DNA of 64,000 bases from Paracoccaceae bacterium (lineage in GTDB: Bacteria > Pseudomonadota > Alphaproteobacteria > Rhodobacterales > Rhodobacteraceae), in the NCBI GenBank assembly GCA_030066855.1, contig JASJAU010000013.1, forward strand, positions 50,931 to 114,930. Direction: 5' to 3'. Shown piece by piece: positions 29,849-40,660 of this stretch. The position numbers and the translations under genes are program-made. Position 1 is the stretch's first letter; the number at the start of each line of letters is the position of its first letter. The notes below the pieces were generated by a model, which was not told where the DNA came from, did not search any database, and saw nothing but the letters and a program-made list of their open reading frames with translations.

Positions 29849-30554
29849 CCGACAGATCGCGGTCCGACAGCCGCCAGGACCAGCTGACCGGGTTGAAGAC
29901 GAACCCCTTCCGGTCGACCGGGTCCAGCCCCGCATTGCGAAGAAGCTCGTAAAGCTCGTCCGGTGTGATGAACTTCGACCATTCATGCGTGCCCTTGGGC
30001 AGCCAGCGCATGATGTACTCCGCGCCCACAATCGCCATGGCGAAGCTCTTCGGATTGCGGTTGATCGTCGAGCAGGTCATCAGCCCGCCCGGCTTCAGCA
30101 GATCATGGCAGGCAGTCAGGTAAGCTTGCGGGTCGGACACATGCTCCACCACTTCCATGTTCAGAACCGCGTCGAACGCCTCGCCCTCCGCCACCAGGCT
30201 CTCGGCGGTCGTGTGGCGGTAGTCGATCTCCAGCCCCTGCGCTTCTGCGTGAACGCGGGCGACGGGGATGTTCCGAGCGGCGGCGTCCGCGCCAACGACA
30301 TCGGCGCCCAACCGCGCCATCGGCTCTGACAGAAGCCCCCCACCGCAGCCGATGTCGAGGATGCGCACGCCCTCGAACGGACGGGGCGCGGACAGGTCGC
30401 GCTCGAACTCCGCCGCGATCTGGGCGGTGATGTAGTCCAGCCGGCAGGGGTTCAGCATGTGCAAGGGCTTGAACTTGCCATGCGGGTCCCACCATTCGGC
30501 TGCCATCGCCTCGAACTTTGCTATCTCGCCTGCGTCTATCGTCGTCTCGGTCAT
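29814..30554 (-). CDS. ubiG: UbiG 3-demethylubiquinone O-methyltransferase
   Basis: A 246-residue SAM-dependent enzyme for the O-methylations of ubiquinone synthesis. Visible are the N-terminal [27 protein letters not shown], the SAM motif [20 protein letters not shown] and [10 protein letters not shown], all standard for UbiG. Length is normal. It is divergent from the proline iminopeptidase gene with about 70 bases between starts, which must hold both promoters. Confidence 0.94.
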   Translation of the reverse strand: MTETTIDAGEIAKFEAMAAEWWDPHGKFKPLHMLNPCRLDYITAQIAAEFERDLSAPRPFEGVRILDIGCGGGLLSEPMARLGADVVGADAAARNIPVARVHAEAQGLEIDYRHTTAESLVAEGEAFDAVLNMEVVEHVSDPQAYLTACHDLLKPGGLMTCSTINRNPKSFAMAIVGAEYIMRWLPKGTHEWSKFITPDELYELLRNAGLDPVDRKGFVFNPVSWSWRLSDRDLSVNYVTTSIRRA

Positions 30555-30623
30555 CAGCCTGGAATCTCCAAAAGAGTCTCCCGCGCCATTTAACGGCGCG
30601 ATTTCGCGTTATATAGATCCCGC

Positions 30624-31604
30624 ATGGACCGGCCCGTAGACAAAAAAAGTGCGGCACATTTTCTCTATCCGCCGATCGACCCCTACGATCAGCGGATGAT
30701 GGATGTCGGCGACGGGCACCGAGTCTATGTGGAGCAATGCGGAAACCCGGACGGCTTTCCGGTGATCGTGCTCCACGGCGGTCCCGGCGGCGGGTGCAGC
30801 CCGGCGATGCGCCGCTACTTCGACCCGACGCACTATCGGATCATCCTGTTCGACCAGCGCGCATGCGGGCGGTCGCGCCCGCATGCCGTTGTCGAGAACA
30901 ATACGACCTGGGACCTGATCCGCGACATCGAGCGCATTCGCGAGACGTTTGAGATCGAGCGCTGGGCGGTTTTTGGCGGGAGCTGGGGCGCGACGCTGGC
31001 GCTGGTTTACGGGATCACTCACACCAACCGCGTTGCGCATCTGATCCTGCGGGGCGTCTTCCTGCATACCGAGGCCGAGCTGAATTGGTTCTATGGCGGC
31101 GGCGCCGGGTCTTTCTGGCCCGATGTCTGGGCGCGCTTCACCTCGATGATCCCGCCGGATGAGCAGCACGATCTGATCGGCGCCTACAACCGCCGGCTTT
31201 TCTCTGGCGATCTCGCGCAGGAGACGCGCTTCGCCCGCGCCTGGGCCAGCTGGGAGAACACGCTCGCCTCGATTTCGAACGACGGTCCCGGCGGCGACAG
31301 CCCGGCCGAATACGCCCGCGCCTTCGCCCGGCTCGAGAACCACTACTTCATGAACGCCGGCTTTCTTGAAAGCGACGGCTGGATCGAGGCGAATATCGGC
31401 ACGATCGCCAAAGTGCCCGGAACGATCGTTCAGGGGCGCTACGACATGATCTGCCCGCCGGCTGCCGCACATCGTCTGAGCAAGACATGGACCGCCGCGA
31501 AGCTGGTCATCGTTCCCCGCGCAGGTCACGCGCTGTCCGAGCCGGGAATCAGTGCCGAGCTGGTTCGGGCCATGGACACGCTCCGCCGCAGCCTTCAATT
31601 GTGA
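30624..31604 (+). CDS. pip: Proline iminopeptidase
   Basis: A 326-residue alpha/beta hydrolase that removes N-terminal proline. HGGPGGG forms the oxyanion region, the nucleophilic Ser lies in GGSWGATLAL, and the Asp and His lie in GRYDMICP and RAGHALSEPG. The N-terminus YPPIDPYDQRMMDVGDGHRVYVEQCG is typical of Pip. It is a single gene, divergent from ubiG; a TATATA sequence precedes it and may be its -10 element. Confidence 0.93.
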   Translation: MDRPVDKKSAAHFLYPPIDPYDQRMMDVGDGHRVYVEQCGNPDGFPVIVLHGGPGGGCSPAMRRYFDPTHYRIILFDQRACGRSRPHAVVENNTTWDLIRDIERIRETFEIERWAVFGGSWGATLALVYGITHTNRVAHLILRGVFLHTEAELNWFYGGGAGSFWPDVWARFTSMIPPDEQHDLIGAYNRRLFSGDLAQETRFARAWASWENTLASISNDGPGGDSPAEYARAFARLENHYFMNAGFLESDGWIEANIGTIAKVPGTIVQGRYDMICPPAAAHRLSKTWTAAKLVIVPRAGHALSEPGISAELVRAMDTLRRSLQL

Positions 31605-31773
31605 CTGCGACCCCCCCCGAAATGTGGCGGGGTTCCGCGCGCTAGAACGCAAGAGGTTGTTTGACCGTGTCCAGCCGGTTACGCATTTCCAAATGTGTGC
31701 CGAAGCTGCGCCTTCGTTTAGCCGCAATCGACTAGGATTGTTCCGGGTGGGGGTGCTGCGAAGGAACCTGGGG

Positions 31774-32409
31774 ATGAGAGCGAAACTCTGGACGATCGGG
31801 CTTGTTCTGGCCGCGTCTGTCATGTCTGCTTCTGTGGCCGAAGCCTGTTCGAGAAACGTTTCTCAAAAGGCGGCGAACACAGTCGTGCCCGCCTCGCGCA
31901 TCAATCAGGACCTTCTGGACGCCGCCATTCGCGTTGAAGTGAACTATCATCGTTGCCGCGCCGGGCTGGGCAAAGTGGGCGATGCCGGCAACGGCATGGC
32001 CAACGAAGCCAAGCGCCACAGTCAGTGGATGGCCCGTACAGGACAGCTCACCCACCGCAGCACGGTTCCCGGCGCCTCGACGCTCAAGCAGCGGATCAAG
32101 AAGTCTGGCGTCCGGTTCCGCGCTGGGTCCGAGAACATCGGCATGGTCCACCGCTTCCAGATCGACAACAAGCGCTTCAGGATCCTCGACAGCAGCGCCT
32201 GCCGCTTCGCGACCAATGACGGTCAGGCCTTGCCTGCGCATTCCTACGCCTCGTTGGCGCGCCATGCGGTGAACCTCTGGATGAACTCTCCCGGCCACCG
32301 GAAGAACATCCTGGATCGGAAGGTCAACAAGACGGTGACTGCAGTCGCCTTCGACCCCAAGTCGCAGTACTGCGGGCGTTTCTGGCTGACGCAGAACTTC
32401 ATCGGCTAA
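31774..32409 (+). CDS. CAP-domain secreted protein
   Basis: A 211-residue protein started at the ATG at 31774 (AAGGA site upstream); the open frame extends further 5' without support. It has a signal peptide (LWTIGLVLAASVMSASVAEAC). The CAP core is GMANEAKRHSQWMARTGQLTHRS, FRAGSENIGMVHRF, MNSPGHRKNILDRKVN and CGRFWLTQNF. Several Cys residues could form disulfides. It differs from the CAP lipoprotein at 23981, being longer and non-lipidated. The frameshifted glycosyltransferase-like gene follows directly. Confidence 0.82.
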   Translation: MRAKLWTIGLVLAASVMSASVAEACSRNVSQKAANTVVPASRINQDLLDAAIRVEVNYHRCRAGLGKVGDAGNGMANEAKRHSQWMARTGQLTHRSTVPGASTLKQRIKKSGVRFRAGSENIGMVHRFQIDNKRFRILDSSACRFATNDGQALPAHSYASLARHAVNLWMNSPGHRKNILDRKVNKTVTAVAFDPKSQYCGRFWLTQNFIG

Positions 32410-32428
32410 ATCCGGGCGCAAGAAGGGG

Positions 32429-33289
32429 GTGGCGTTTTTCGGGAAGACGCAGGCGGTTCAATCCGATACGCCTTTTCCGACGGGCGAAGAGACTCGCGTT
32501 CCTGACATCTAGTAACGCATTTTCAAACGCGAAGGCGACCGGCGACGCTGATGTTATCGTTTCGCTTACCAGCCACGGCAAAAGGATTGCCCGCCTTCAC
32601 CACGCGCTTGAAACAATCGCCATCGGCCGCGTTAGGCCGCGACACATTCTGGTTTGGCTGAGCGCCGATCTTAAGAATGAGCCACTCACGGGCCCGCTCA
32701 GCCGATTGCGTCGTTGTGGCGTCGAGTTTGGCTACGCGCCCGACGTCGGTCCGCACAAAAAGTATTACTATGCATTGGACCGGGCGATCGAGGCCGGCTG
32801 TCCTTTGGTCACTGCGGATGACGATATCTACTATCCGCGAAACTGGCTCCATGATCTCTTTGAAGCCCATAGTCAGACACCAGATCACATCGTTTCCAAC
32901 CGCGCCCGACGGCTGAGTTTCGAGCCGGACGGTGAAATCGCTCCCTATTCGGCCTGGCCGTTTATGTCGAACGGCGAGCCGGACCCCCTGGCGTTTCTTA
33001 CGGGCGTCTCTGGCGTTATCTATCCTGTCGCATTTCTCCAAATTCTCCGGCAGGCGGGCGACGCATTCCGCGAAACTGTCCCAAAGCGGACGATGTTTGG
33101 ATCAACTACCACGCCGCCAAAGCGGGTTTTCCGGTTCGGCAGGCGAGCGACAAGCCTCAGCGCTTCTCGGACGTGCCGGGAACGCAAGAAACCGCGCTCT
33201 GGCATTCGAAAGTGGTTGGCGGAAACGACAGGCAGATCCTCAGAACCTATGATCCGGAGACACTGAGCCGTCTGCGGGCGCTCCATTGA
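32429..33289 (+). pseudogene. Frameshifted glycosyltransferase-like gene
   Basis: Two frames are needed to read this protein. In frame 3 the region from about 32430 to 33080 gives DADVIVSLTSHGKR, HALETIAIG, KKYYYALDRAIEAGCPLVTADDDIYYP (an acidic motif like the D-x-D of glycosyltransferases) and GVSGVIYPV. Coding then continues in frame 2 as CPKADDVWINYHAAKAGFPVR and ends at the TGA at 33287-33289. The shift, near 33078-33085, fits loss of one base. No ATG, GTG or TTG starts the first frame before 32706; a GTG at 32429 in another frame hints at a second indel. Either a decayed gene or a sequence error. Confidence 0.6.
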
Positions 33290-33361
33290 ACCGCGCGGCG
33301 AAAGTCCGCGGCGTTCGTCACCGTACCAAGATCATCGCGGCCGCCGGCGGGACAGCTCGGT

Positions 33362-34933
33362 TCAGAGCGCTCCCATATCGCCGAGCTTGCCCCCCATCGC
33401 CGCGCGGGCGGCGGCGATGCCGCCTCCAATTGCTCCGCTGAACCCGCCGCCCATGGTGTAGGCCGAGGAAATCCAGAGTCCTTCGACGGGCGTTTCGGCG
33501 GTCCCGGGCGCCTTGCGCGGGAATTCCTTCGGCGGCACCATCGCGAAGCCGTAGATCGCGCCGCCGGGCGTGTTGAGGTGCTCGTGCATCGTCCGCGCCG
33601 TCGACATCGTTCTGGCCTTCACCGCGCCGGCAATGCCCGGCCATTCCGCATCGATCCGCGCGATGAGCGCGTCGAGCCACGCGTCCCGCCGCGCGCGGTA
33701 GGCGTCGGAGTCCAGCCCCTCCCAGTTTTCCAGGCGGTCGGCGCAGACCATATTCAGAGTATGCAGCCCGCCTTCGGCGAGGCCGCTGTCGATCTGCCCG
33801 TAGTTCACAACGCACATGGCTGGCAGGCGCTCGCCAGGATCGGCCGCGAGCAGGGGCGCGCAGTGTTTGAAGTCGCTCAACCGCTCCATCCAATCGGGAA
33901 AGAGCACGGTGGAATAGCTGGCAATGCCAAACTCAGCCGCCGGCTTGTCGAGCCCGAGCGTGGCCGACATCAACGAAATCGAAAGCCGGCGCCCTTCGTA
34001 GGGCTTCATGAGAGACGCACGGACGGCCTTCGGCAGCAGGTCTTGCAGAACATGCGGCGCCGCGTTGGAAAACGCGTTCTCGGTTGCCACTGTGACCTCG
34101 GGACCGTCTTCGCCCTGGCGATATCGGACGCCCGCAACCGCCCCGTCCGGGCCGAGGTCGATGCCGGTCGCGGGGCTGTTGGTGAGGGCCTCTCCGCCCG
34201 CCTCGCGGATCGTCGCCTCAAGCTGATCGGTCAGACGCTGAGACCCGCCCCGGATGTAGTGCCCGCCCGAATGCATGTAACTGCCCTGCGCCGTGGCGAA
34301 CCCCATCCACCAGAAAGTGTCGGGATCGTCTGTGTAGTAGGGCAGGTTTGGAAAGAGCGCGAATTTCAGCGCTTCATTGTCGCCCAGGTAACGCTCGAAC
34401 ACCTCGCTTAGCGACGAGCGCATGTCGCGCAGCGCCGCCCAGAGATCGAGCGGCAGTTCAGCCGCGTTTCGGATACGCCACCAGGCGCCATGCTCCGGAT
34501 TGCCGTAGTCCATGATGCGGAGCGTGCGGCGGACCTGTGTGAGCAGCGCCCGGATATTGTCGCGCTCCTCCGGGAACCGGGCGCCGAGCGCGGCTTCGAT
34601 GTTGTCGAATCCGTGCGGCAGTTGGAAAGGCTCGCCCAGGCCGCGCCACCGCACTTCATGAAGGGTCGGCACCGGGATCAGTTGGATTTCGTCCTCCAGC
34701 CCGAGCAATTCAAAGAGCTCGCGTTTCGGGTCGCCGGGCGCGTCCGGAGGCGTCGTCTCGTGTAAGGACGCCTCGATCGTAAGCGCGCCGCGGTGGTAGG
34801 TGGTCGCGGCGCCCCCGAGTGACGCGTTCCGCTCCAGAACCAGAACCCGGGCGCCGGCGTGCGACAGCAGCGCGCCTGCCGTGAGACCGCCCAGCCCGGA
34901 CCCGATCACGACCGCGTCATAGTCTTGAGACAT
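33362..34933 (-). CDS. Phytoene-desaturase-like FAD-dependent oxidoreductase
   Basis: A 523-residue flavoprotein from the ATG at 34933, which has GGAGGA upstream; the open frame extends 35 codons further. The N-terminal dinucleotide-binding fold reads [29 protein letters not shown], and the C-terminus has [23 protein letters not shown]. It belongs to the CrtI/CrtISO/RetSat-like group that desaturates or isomerises carotenoids and retinoids. No carotenoid genes are near, so the substrate is not assigned. It is divergent from rimP. Confidence 0.8.
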   Translation of the reverse strand: MSQDYDAVVIGSGLGGLTAGALLSHAGARVLVLERNASLGGAATTYHRGALTIEASLHETTPPDAPGDPKRELFELLGLEDEIQLIPVPTLHEVRWRGLGEPFQLPHGFDNIEAALGARFPEERDNIRALLTQVRRTLRIMDYGNPEHGAWWRIRNAAELPLDLWAALRDMRSSLSEVFERYLGDNEALKFALFPNLPYYTDDPDTFWWMGFATAQGSYMHSGGHYIRGGSQRLTDQLEATIREAGGEALTNSPATGIDLGPDGAVAGVRYRQGEDGPEVTVATENAFSNAAPHVLQDLLPKAVRASLMKPYEGRRLSISLMSATLGLDKPAAEFGIASYSTVLFPDWMERLSDFKHCAPLLAADPGERLPAMCVVNYGQIDSGLAEGGLHTLNMVCADRLENWEGLDSDAYRARRDAWLDALIARIDAEWPGIAGAVKARTMSTARTMHEHLNTPGGAIYGFAMVPPKEFPRKAPGTAETPVEGLWISSAYTMGGGFSGAIGGGIAAARAAMGGKLGDMGAL

Positions 34934-35024
34934 GGATCTCCTCCAAAAGGACCTCGCAACAGTCTCAAAGGTCAGCGCGACGCGACCATGACATCGATCA
35001 TATTCCGGCGCCTCCGCTTCCCCC

Positions 35025-35053
35025 TTGCGCCCGCCCATCCGAATCCGTATATC
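35025..35053 (+). promoter_or_regulatory. Candidate promoter of the rimP-nusA-infB operon
   Basis: TTGCGC at 35025-35030 and TATATC at 35048-35053 are 17 bases apart. Read as an RpoH promoter, CTTG at 35024-35027 and CGTATAT at 35046-35052 match the alphaproteobacterial consensus with one mismatch and an 18-base spacer. The transcript would start near 35060, giving an 80-base leader that contains an intrinsic-terminator-like hairpin. Confidence 0.45.
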
Positions 35054-35106
35054 CCCCTCAACAGCGGCGCTTCGGCTTCCACCCCCGAGGCTCCACCGGA
35101 AACGAC

Positions 35107-35130
35107 AACGGGCCGCGCGCCCGTTTTTTT
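35107..35130 (+). terminator. Intrinsic terminator-like hairpin in the rimP leader
   Basis: A 7-base-pair stem, AACGGGC at 35107-35113 with GCCCGTT at 35119-35125, has a five-base loop and runs into seven T residues (35124-35130). It lies 13 bases before the rimP ATG, and a 7-bp stem (35069-35075 with 35085-35091) precedes it. It would end transcription before rimP-nusA-infB unless read through, so it looks like an attenuator. Confidence 0.7.
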
Positions 35131-35143
35131 GTGTTTGGAACGC

Positions 35144-35734
35144 ATGTCCGACCTGATCGCGAAAGCCAGCATTGACCGCCGGATGGCCGAGATCATAACC
35201 CCTGTCATTGAAGACATGGGGTTCGAGCTTGTGCGCGTGCGGCTGATGGGCGGCAAGACCAAGACGCTGCAGATCATGGCCGAACGTCCCGATGGCGGGA
35301 TTGAGGTCGATGACTGCGCCGAGATTTCGACGATGGTCAGCGCGACGCTTGACGTCGAGGACCCGCTCGAGGACGCCTACACGCTCGAGGTCTCGAGCCC
35401 CGGCATCGACCGGCCGCTAACCCGTCTCAAGGATTTCAATGACTGGGAGGGCTACGAGGCCAAACTCGAGACCGCCGAGATGATCGACGGTCGCCGCCGC
35501 TTCAAGGGCGCCCTGATGGGCACCGAGGGCGACGAGGTCCTGATCGAGATCGACGTGGACAACCAACCAACGACCATTGGTCTGAAATTCGACTGGCTGA
35601 GCGACGCCAAGCTGGTTCTGACCGATGAGCTCATCCGCGACGTGCTCCGCGCCCGAAAGGATGCGGGGCAGGTCGATGAAACCCAGTTCGACGAAGTGCA
35701 AACCATCATGGATGGCGACGAGGAGACGCAATAA
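35144..35734 (+). CDS. rimP: Ribosome maturation factor RimP
   Basis: A 196-residue protein needed for 30S subunit assembly. I use the ATG at 35144 ([30 protein letters not shown]), where the family begins; the open frame runs back through the leader hairpin to 34859. The segments [20 protein letters not shown] and [15 protein letters not shown] are typical. It is followed at once by nusA. In related bacteria rimP, nusA and infB form one conserved operon, as here. Confidence 0.93.
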   Translation: MSDLIAKASIDRRMAEIITPVIEDMGFELVRVRLMGGKTKTLQIMAERPDGGIEVDDCAEISTMVSATLDVEDPLEDAYTLEVSSPGIDRPLTRLKDFNDWEGYEAKLETAEMIDGRRRFKGALMGTEGDEVLIEIDVDNQPTTIGLKFDWLSDAKLVLTDELIRDVLRARKDAGQVDETQFDEVQTIMDGDEETQ

Positions 35735-37366
35735 ATGGCGATCACATCCGCAAACCAGCTTGAACTTCTCCAGACCGCCGAGGCGGTCGCGCGAGAGAAG
35801 ATGATCGACCCCGCGCTGGTCATCGAGGCGATGGAGGAAAGCCTCGCACGCGCCGCGAAGTCGCGCTACGGCGCCGAGATGGACATCCGCGTGTCGATTG
35901 ATCGCAAAACCGGCAAGGCGACCTTCACGCGCGTCCGCACCGTGATCGACCCGGAAGAGGAAGAGCTTGAGAACTATCAGGCGCAGCTGACTCCGGAGCA
36001 GGCAAAGCAGTACCTGGATGATCCAAAGCCCGGCGACACGATTATCGATGAAGTGCCCCCGGTCGATATGGGCCGGATCGCGGCGCAGTCGGCCAAGCAG
36101 GTTATCCTGCAGAAGGTCCGCGAGGCCGAGCGGGACCGTCAGTATGAGGAGTTCAAAGACCGCGCCGGCACGATCATCAACGCGGTCGTCAAGCGCGAGG
36201 AATACGGCAACGTCGTCGTCGATCTTCAGGGCCACGGCGAAGGCGTCTTGCGCCGGAACGAGAAGATTGGTCGCGAGAGCTACCGTCCCGGCGACCGCAT
36301 ACGCTGCTACATCAAGGATGTGCGGCGCGAGCCTCGGGGTCCGCAGATCTTCCTCAGCCGCACGGCGCCGGAGTTCATGGCCGAACTCTTCAAGATGGAA
36401 GTGCCGGAAATCTATGACGGAATCATTGAGATCAAGGCGGTGGCCCGCGACCCGGGTTCTCGCGCCAAGATCGCCGTCATCTCCTACGATGGCTCGATCG
36501 ACCCGGTTGGCGCCTGTGTCGGCATGCGGGGCTCCCGCGTGCAGGCCGTGGTGAACGAGCTTCAGGGCGAGAAGATCGACATTATCCCTTGGAACGAGGA
36601 CGCGCCGACCTTCCTGGTCAACGCGCTTCAGCCCGCCGAGGTGACCAAAGTCGTTCTCGACGAGGAAGCCGAGCGGATCGAGGTCGTGGTACCGGAAGAG
36701 CAGCTCTCGCTCGCCATCGGCCGTCGCGGCCAGAACGTGCGGCTCGCTTCCCAGCTCACCAACCTCGACATCGACATCATGACGGAAGAGGAAGAAAGCC
36801 AGCGTCGTCAGGCAGAGTTCGAGGAGCGGACCAAGCTCTTCATGGAGACGCTCGACCTGGACGAGTTCTTCGCGCAACTCCTGGTCTCGGAAGGGTTCAC
36901 CAATCTCGAAGAGGTGGGCTACGTCGAACTCGACGAGCTTCTCGTCATCGACGGGGTCGACGAGGACACGGCGAACGAGCTTCAGGCCCGCGCCCGCGAC
37001 TACATCGACGAGCAGAACCGCAAGGCGCTCGAAGCCGCGCGCGAGCTGGGCGCCGAGGACAGCCTGATTGAATTTGACGGCCTCACACCCCAGATGGTGG
37101 AGGCGCTGGCCAAGGACGACGTGAAAACGCTTGAGGATTTCGCCACTGTCGCCGACTGGGAGCTGGCCGGCGGCTGGACCACAGTCGACGGCGAGCGCAT
37201 CAAGGACGATGGCGTTCTGGAGCCCTTCGACGTGTCGCTTGAGGAGGCGCAGCACCTGATCATGACCGCCCGCATCCAGCTAGGCTGGGTCGACCCTGCC
37301 GATCTTGTTGCCGAAGAAGAGGAAGAGGCCGAGGAAGGCGAAGTCGCTGAGGAGGCCGGGGCCTGA
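35735..37366 (+). CDS. nusA: Transcription termination/antitermination factor NusA
   Basis: A 543-residue RNA polymerase-binding factor. The order is N-terminal domain (about 1-135), S1 domain ([26 protein letters not shown]), KH1/KH2 ([25 protein letters not shown] and [16 protein letters not shown]), then C-terminal acidic repeats, which are longer than in Gram-positive NusA and end in an E-rich tail. NusA is known to autoregulate its operon at leader terminators in E. coli, which is relevant to the hairpin before rimP. It starts one base after rimP ends. Confidence 0.95.
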   Translation: MAITSANQLELLQTAEAVAREKMIDPALVIEAMEESLARAAKSRYGAEMDIRVSIDRKTGKATFTRVRTVIDPEEEELENYQAQLTPEQAKQYLDDPKPGDTIIDEVPPVDMGRIAAQSAKQVILQKVREAERDRQYEEFKDRAGTIINAVVKREEYGNVVVDLQGHGEGVLRRNEKIGRESYRPGDRIRCYIKDVRREPRGPQIFLSRTAPEFMAELFKMEVPEIYDGIIEIKAVARDPGSRAKIAVISYDGSIDPVGACVGMRGSRVQAVVNELQGEKIDIIPWNEDAPTFLVNALQPAEVTKVVLDEEAERIEVVVPEEQLSLAIGRRGQNVRLASQLTNLDIDIMTEEEESQRRQAEFEERTKLFMETLDLDEFFAQLLVSEGFTNLEEVGYVELDELLVIDGVDEDTANELQARARDYIDEQNRKALEAARELGAEDSLIEFDGLTPQMVEALAKDDVKTLEDFATVADWELAGGWTTVDGERIKDDGVLEPFDVSLEEAQHLIMTARIQLGWVDPADLVAEEEEEAEEGEVAEEAGA

Positions 37367-37391
37367 TCCCAGGCCCCAGGCGGCGGGCTCC

Positions 37392-38024
37392 ATGTCACGC
37401 GGTGGCAAGGACAAAACGCGCGGCGATCCTGAACGCCGCTGCCTCGCGACCGGGGAGGTTCAGCCCAAGCGCGGGCTGATCCGCCTCGCGGTGTCGCCGG
37501 ACGGCGTTGTGGTGCCCGATGTGCTCGGCAAACTGCCCGGTCGGGGCATGTGGGTGTCCGCTGAGCGGACTGCGCTTGAAACGGCGATGAAGAAGGGTCT
37601 ATTCGCGCGGGGCGCGAAGAAGCCTGTGAAGGTGCCGGACGACCTGCTCGACCAGATCGAGGCGCTTCTGACCCGCCGGCTGATCGATGGCATCTCGATG
37701 GCGCGGAAAGCGGGCCTCGCCATCGCCGGGTTCGAGAAGGTCAAGGACTGGCTTGGAAAGGACCAGGCGAGAATCCTTTTTCAGGCCTCGGACGGCTCTG
37801 AAAGGGGCAAGTCAAAACTCCATCCGCCGGGCGGAAGGGGCAGTTTTTTCGAGGTGTTAACGGCCTCAGAATTGGGTTTGTCCTTCGGGCGCGAACGTGT
37901 GATACATGCGGCGCTTGGAAGGGGCGGACTCACTGAACGGATCAGAGAGGACGCCATTCGGTTATCCGGCGTTCGCGAAAGTGACGGTGGTTCGGCCACC
38001 GGGAAGGTAAAGAAGACCACATGA
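37392..38024 (+). CDS. YlxR-family RNA-binding protein with L7Ae-like domain
   Basis: A 210-residue protein from the ATG at 37392. Residues 15-90 match the YlxR (DUF448) family: [24 protein letters not shown] and [10 protein letters not shown]. The rest resembles the L7Ae/YlxQ RNA-binding fold ([22 protein letters not shown]). It occupies the conserved spot between nusA and infB. The C-terminus overlaps infB by four bases (ATGA). In alphaproteobacteria this fused form is common. A regulatory or RNA-binding role is inferred from family only. Confidence 0.85.
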   Translation: MSRGGKDKTRGDPERRCLATGEVQPKRGLIRLAVSPDGVVVPDVLGKLPGRGMWVSAERTALETAMKKGLFARGAKKPVKVPDDLLDQIEALLTRRLIDGISMARKAGLAIAGFEKVKDWLGKDQARILFQASDGSERGKSKLHPPGGRGSFFEVLTASELGLSFGRERVIHAALGRGGLTERIREDAIRLSGVRESDGGSATGKVKKTT

Positions 38025-40513
38025 GCGATACAGACGGCAAAAAGACCCTCGGCCTGCGCGGCAGCCGACCCGGACAGGTGAAGCAGAGCTTCTCCCACGG
38101 GCGGACCAAGAATGTCGTGGTCGAGACCAAGCGCAAGCGCGTGGTGGTGCCGAAACCGGGCGCAGCTGCGGCCAAGCCCGCAGCGCCTGCTGCCAAGGCG
38201 CCTGCGCCATCGGATTCGTCCAAGCGTCCCGCCGGCATCTCGGATGCGGAGATGGAGCGCCGGATGAAGGCGCTCGCCGCCGCTAAGGCTGCCGAGGCTG
38301 AAGAGGCCGAAAAGCGCGCCGCTGATGAGAAATCCCGCGCTGAAGAGCGCGAGCGCCGCCGCGCCGAGGCTGAAGCCAAGGAGCGCGAAGAGAAAGAGCG
38401 CGAGGAGCGCGCCCGCGCCAAGGCCGAGGAAGACGAACGCCGCAAGCGTGAAGCCGAGGAGGCCAAAGCCCGCGCTGCCGAGCCCGCCCCCAAGGCCGCT
38501 GAACCTGCCCCGAACCGGGGTGGCGCCGGCAAGCCCGCGCCGAGGGGTCGCGAGCGCGACGACCGCGATCGCCGTCAGGATCAGCGCGGCAAGGGCGGCG
38601 GACGCGATGGCGGACGCCGCGCCGGCAAGCTGACGCTCAACCAAGCGCTCGCCGGGGGCGAGGGCGGACGGCAGAAATCGCTCGCCGCGATGAAGCGCAA
38701 ACAGGAGCGCGCCCGGCAGAAGGCGCTGGGCGGCTCGGCCGAGCGCGAGAAGGTCGTGCGCGAGGTGCAATTGCCCGAGGCCATCGTGGTCTCGGAACTG
38801 GCCAACCGGATGTCGGAAAAGGTCGCGGACGTCGTAAAGGCGCTGATGACCAACGGCATCATGGCCACGCAGAACCAGACGATCGATGCGGACACCGCCG
38901 AGCTGATCATCGAGGAGTTTGGCCACAACGTGCAACGCGTCTCTGATTCGGATGTCGAGGACGTGATCGACTCGGTCGAGGATGCGGATGAGGATTTGGT
39001 GGCGCGTCCGCCTGTGATCACGGTCATGGGCCACGTCGACCACGGCAAGACCTCGCTTCTGGACGCGATCCGCAACGCCAAGGTTGTCGCGGGCGAGGCC
39101 GGCGGCATCACCCAGCATATCGGCGCGTACCAGGTGGATCAGGACGGCGCGAAGCTGACGTTCCTCGATACGCCGGGCCACGCCGCGTTCACGTCGATGC
39201 GGGCGCGGGGCGCGCAGGTGACGGACATCGTCGTTCTGGTCGTGGCCGCCGATGACGCGGTCATGCCGCAAACCATCGAGGCCATCAATCACGCCAAGGC
39301 GGCCGAAGTGCCGATGATCGTGGCGATCAACAAGATCGACCGTCCCGACGCGAACCCAGACAAGGTGCGGACTGACCTTCTTCAGCACGAAGTGATCGTC
39401 GAAAAGATGTCGGGCGAGGTTCAGGACGTCGAGGTCTCGGCTATCAACGGCACAGGTCTGGAAGAGCTTCTGGAGTCCATCGCGCTGCAATCGGAGATCC
39501 TCGAGCTTAAGGCCAACCCTGATCGGGCGGCCTCCGGCGCGGTGATCGAAGCGCAGTTAGATGTGGGCCGGGGACCGGTCGCGACGGTCCTCGTGCAGAA
39601 CGGCACGCTTCGCCAGGGCGACATCTTCGTCGTGGGCGAGCAGTGGGGCCGCGTCCGCGCGATGGAGAACGACAAAGGCGAGCGCGTCAAAGAGGCCGGG
39701 CCGTCGGTGCCGGTCGAGGTGCTTGGCCTGAATGGCACGCCCGAAGCGGGCGACGTTCTGAACGTCGTCGAGACCGAGGCGCAGGCGCGCGAGATCGCTG
39801 AGTACCGCGAGAACGCCGCCAAGGACAAACGCGCCGCGGCAGGCGCCGCCACGACGCTCGAACAGCTCATGGCGAATGCCAAGGCCGATGAGAACGTCAG
39901 CGAGCTGCCGATCCTCGTGAAGGCCGATGTGCAGGGCTCCGCCGAGGCCATCGTTCAGGCGATGGAGAAGATCGGCAACGAAGAGGTCCGCGTGCGGGTG
40001 CTTCATTCGGGCGTCGGCGCGATCACGGAATCGGACATCGGTCTGGCCGAGGCCTCCGGCGCGCCGGTCATGGGCTTCAACGTCCGGGCCAATGCGCCCG
40101 CGCGGAACAGCGCCAACCAGAAGGGCGTGGAGATCCGGTACTACTCGGTGATCTATGACCTCGTGGATGACGTGAAGGCGGCGGCCTCCGGTCTCCTGTC
40201 CGCCGAGGTGCGCGAGAACTTCATCGGCTATGCCGAGATCAAGGAGGTCTTCAAGGTCTCCGGCGTCGGCAAGGTGGCGGGCTGTCTCGTCACCGAGGGT
40301 GTCGCGCGGCGGTCTGCCGGCGTGCGCCTCCTGCGCGACGACGTTGTCATCCATGAAGGCACGCTCAAGACCCTCAAGCGCTTCAAGGACGAGGTGCCCG
40401 AGGTTCAGTCCGGTCAGGAATGCGGCATGGCGTTCGAGAACTACGACGACATTCGCCAGGGCGACGTGATCGAAATCTTCGAGCGCGAGGAGGTCGAGCG
40501 GTCGCTGACCTGA
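38021..40513 (+). CDS. infB: Translation initiation factor IF-2
   Basis: An 830-residue GTPase that positions initiator tRNA on the ribosome. A long low-complexity N-terminus rich in Ala, Glu, Lys and Arg (about residues 85-230) precedes the G domain, whose GHVDHGKTS starts near residue 336, with [15 protein letters not shown] and [10 protein letters not shown]. Beta-barrel and C-terminal fMet-tRNA-binding domains follow. The strong terminator immediately downstream marks the operon end. Confidence 0.96.
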   Translation: MSDTDGKKTLGLRGSRPGQVKQSFSHGRTKNVVVETKRKRVVVPKPGAAAAKPAAPAAKAPAPSDSSKRPAGISDAEMERRMKALAAAKAAEAEEAEKRAADEKSRAEERERRRAEAEAKEREEKEREERARAKAEEDERRKREAEEAKARAAEPAPKAAEPAPNRGGAGKPAPRGRERDDRDRRQDQRGKGGGRDGGRRAGKLTLNQALAGGEGGRQKSLAAMKRKQERARQKALGGSAEREKVVREVQLPEAIVVSELANRMSEKVADVVKALMTNGIMATQNQTIDADTAELIIEEFGHNVQRVSDSDVEDVIDSVEDADEDLVARPPVITVMGHVDHGKTSLLDAIRNAKVVAGEAGGITQHIGAYQVDQDGAKLTFLDTPGHAAFTSMRARGAQVTDIVVLVVAADDAVMPQTIEAINHAKAAEVPMIVAINKIDRPDANPDKVRTDLLQHEVIVEKMSGEVQDVEVSAINGTGLEELLESIALQSEILELKANPDRAASGAVIEAQLDVGRGPVATVLVQNGTLRQGDIFVVGEQWGRVRAMENDKGERVKEAGPSVPVEVLGLNGTPEAGDVLNVVETEAQAREIAEYRENAAKDKRAAAGAATTLEQLMANAKADENVSELPILVKADVQGSAEAIVQAMEKIGNEEVRVRVLHSGVGAITESDIGLAEASGAPVMGFNVRANAPARNSANQKGVEIRYYSVIYDLVDDVKAAASGLLSAEVRENFIGYAEIKEVFKVSGVGKVAGCLVTEGVARRSAGVRLLRDDVVIHEGTLKTLKRFKDEVPEVQSGQECGMAFENYDDIRQGDVIEIFEREEVERSLT

Positions 40514-40542
40514 CCTCGAACCCCAGACCTGTCAGTTGACGC

Positions 40543-40580
40543 AAACGCCGCCCCGCAGTACGCGAGGGCGGCGTTTCATT
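40543..40580 (+). terminator. Terminator of the rimP-nusA-infB operon
   Basis: An 11-base-pair perfect stem, AAACGCCGCCC at 40543-40553 with GGGCGGCGTTT at 40566-40576, and a 12-base loop, 30 bases after the infB stop. The downstream side ends in TTTCATTT, so it is a credible Rho-independent terminator. Confidence 0.8.
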
Positions 40581-40660
40581 TGGGCGCGTCCCGCATGGCT
40601 GGGAAACCCTGATCACTGACACTGGCGGCGAGGGCCATGCGCCGCCTCACGAGTTGCAGG

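Noticed and set aside
35417..37255. A 612-residue open frame opposite nusA
   Set aside because: Shadow of nusA; no domain is recognisable in it.
38270..38660. Charged Ala/Glu/Arg repeat region in infB
   Set aside because: This is the normal low-complexity N-terminal region of IF-2, not a mobile or phage repeat.
37781..39490. A 569-residue open frame opposite infB
   Set aside because: Shadow of infB, made open by the Ala/Glu/Arg-rich repeats.
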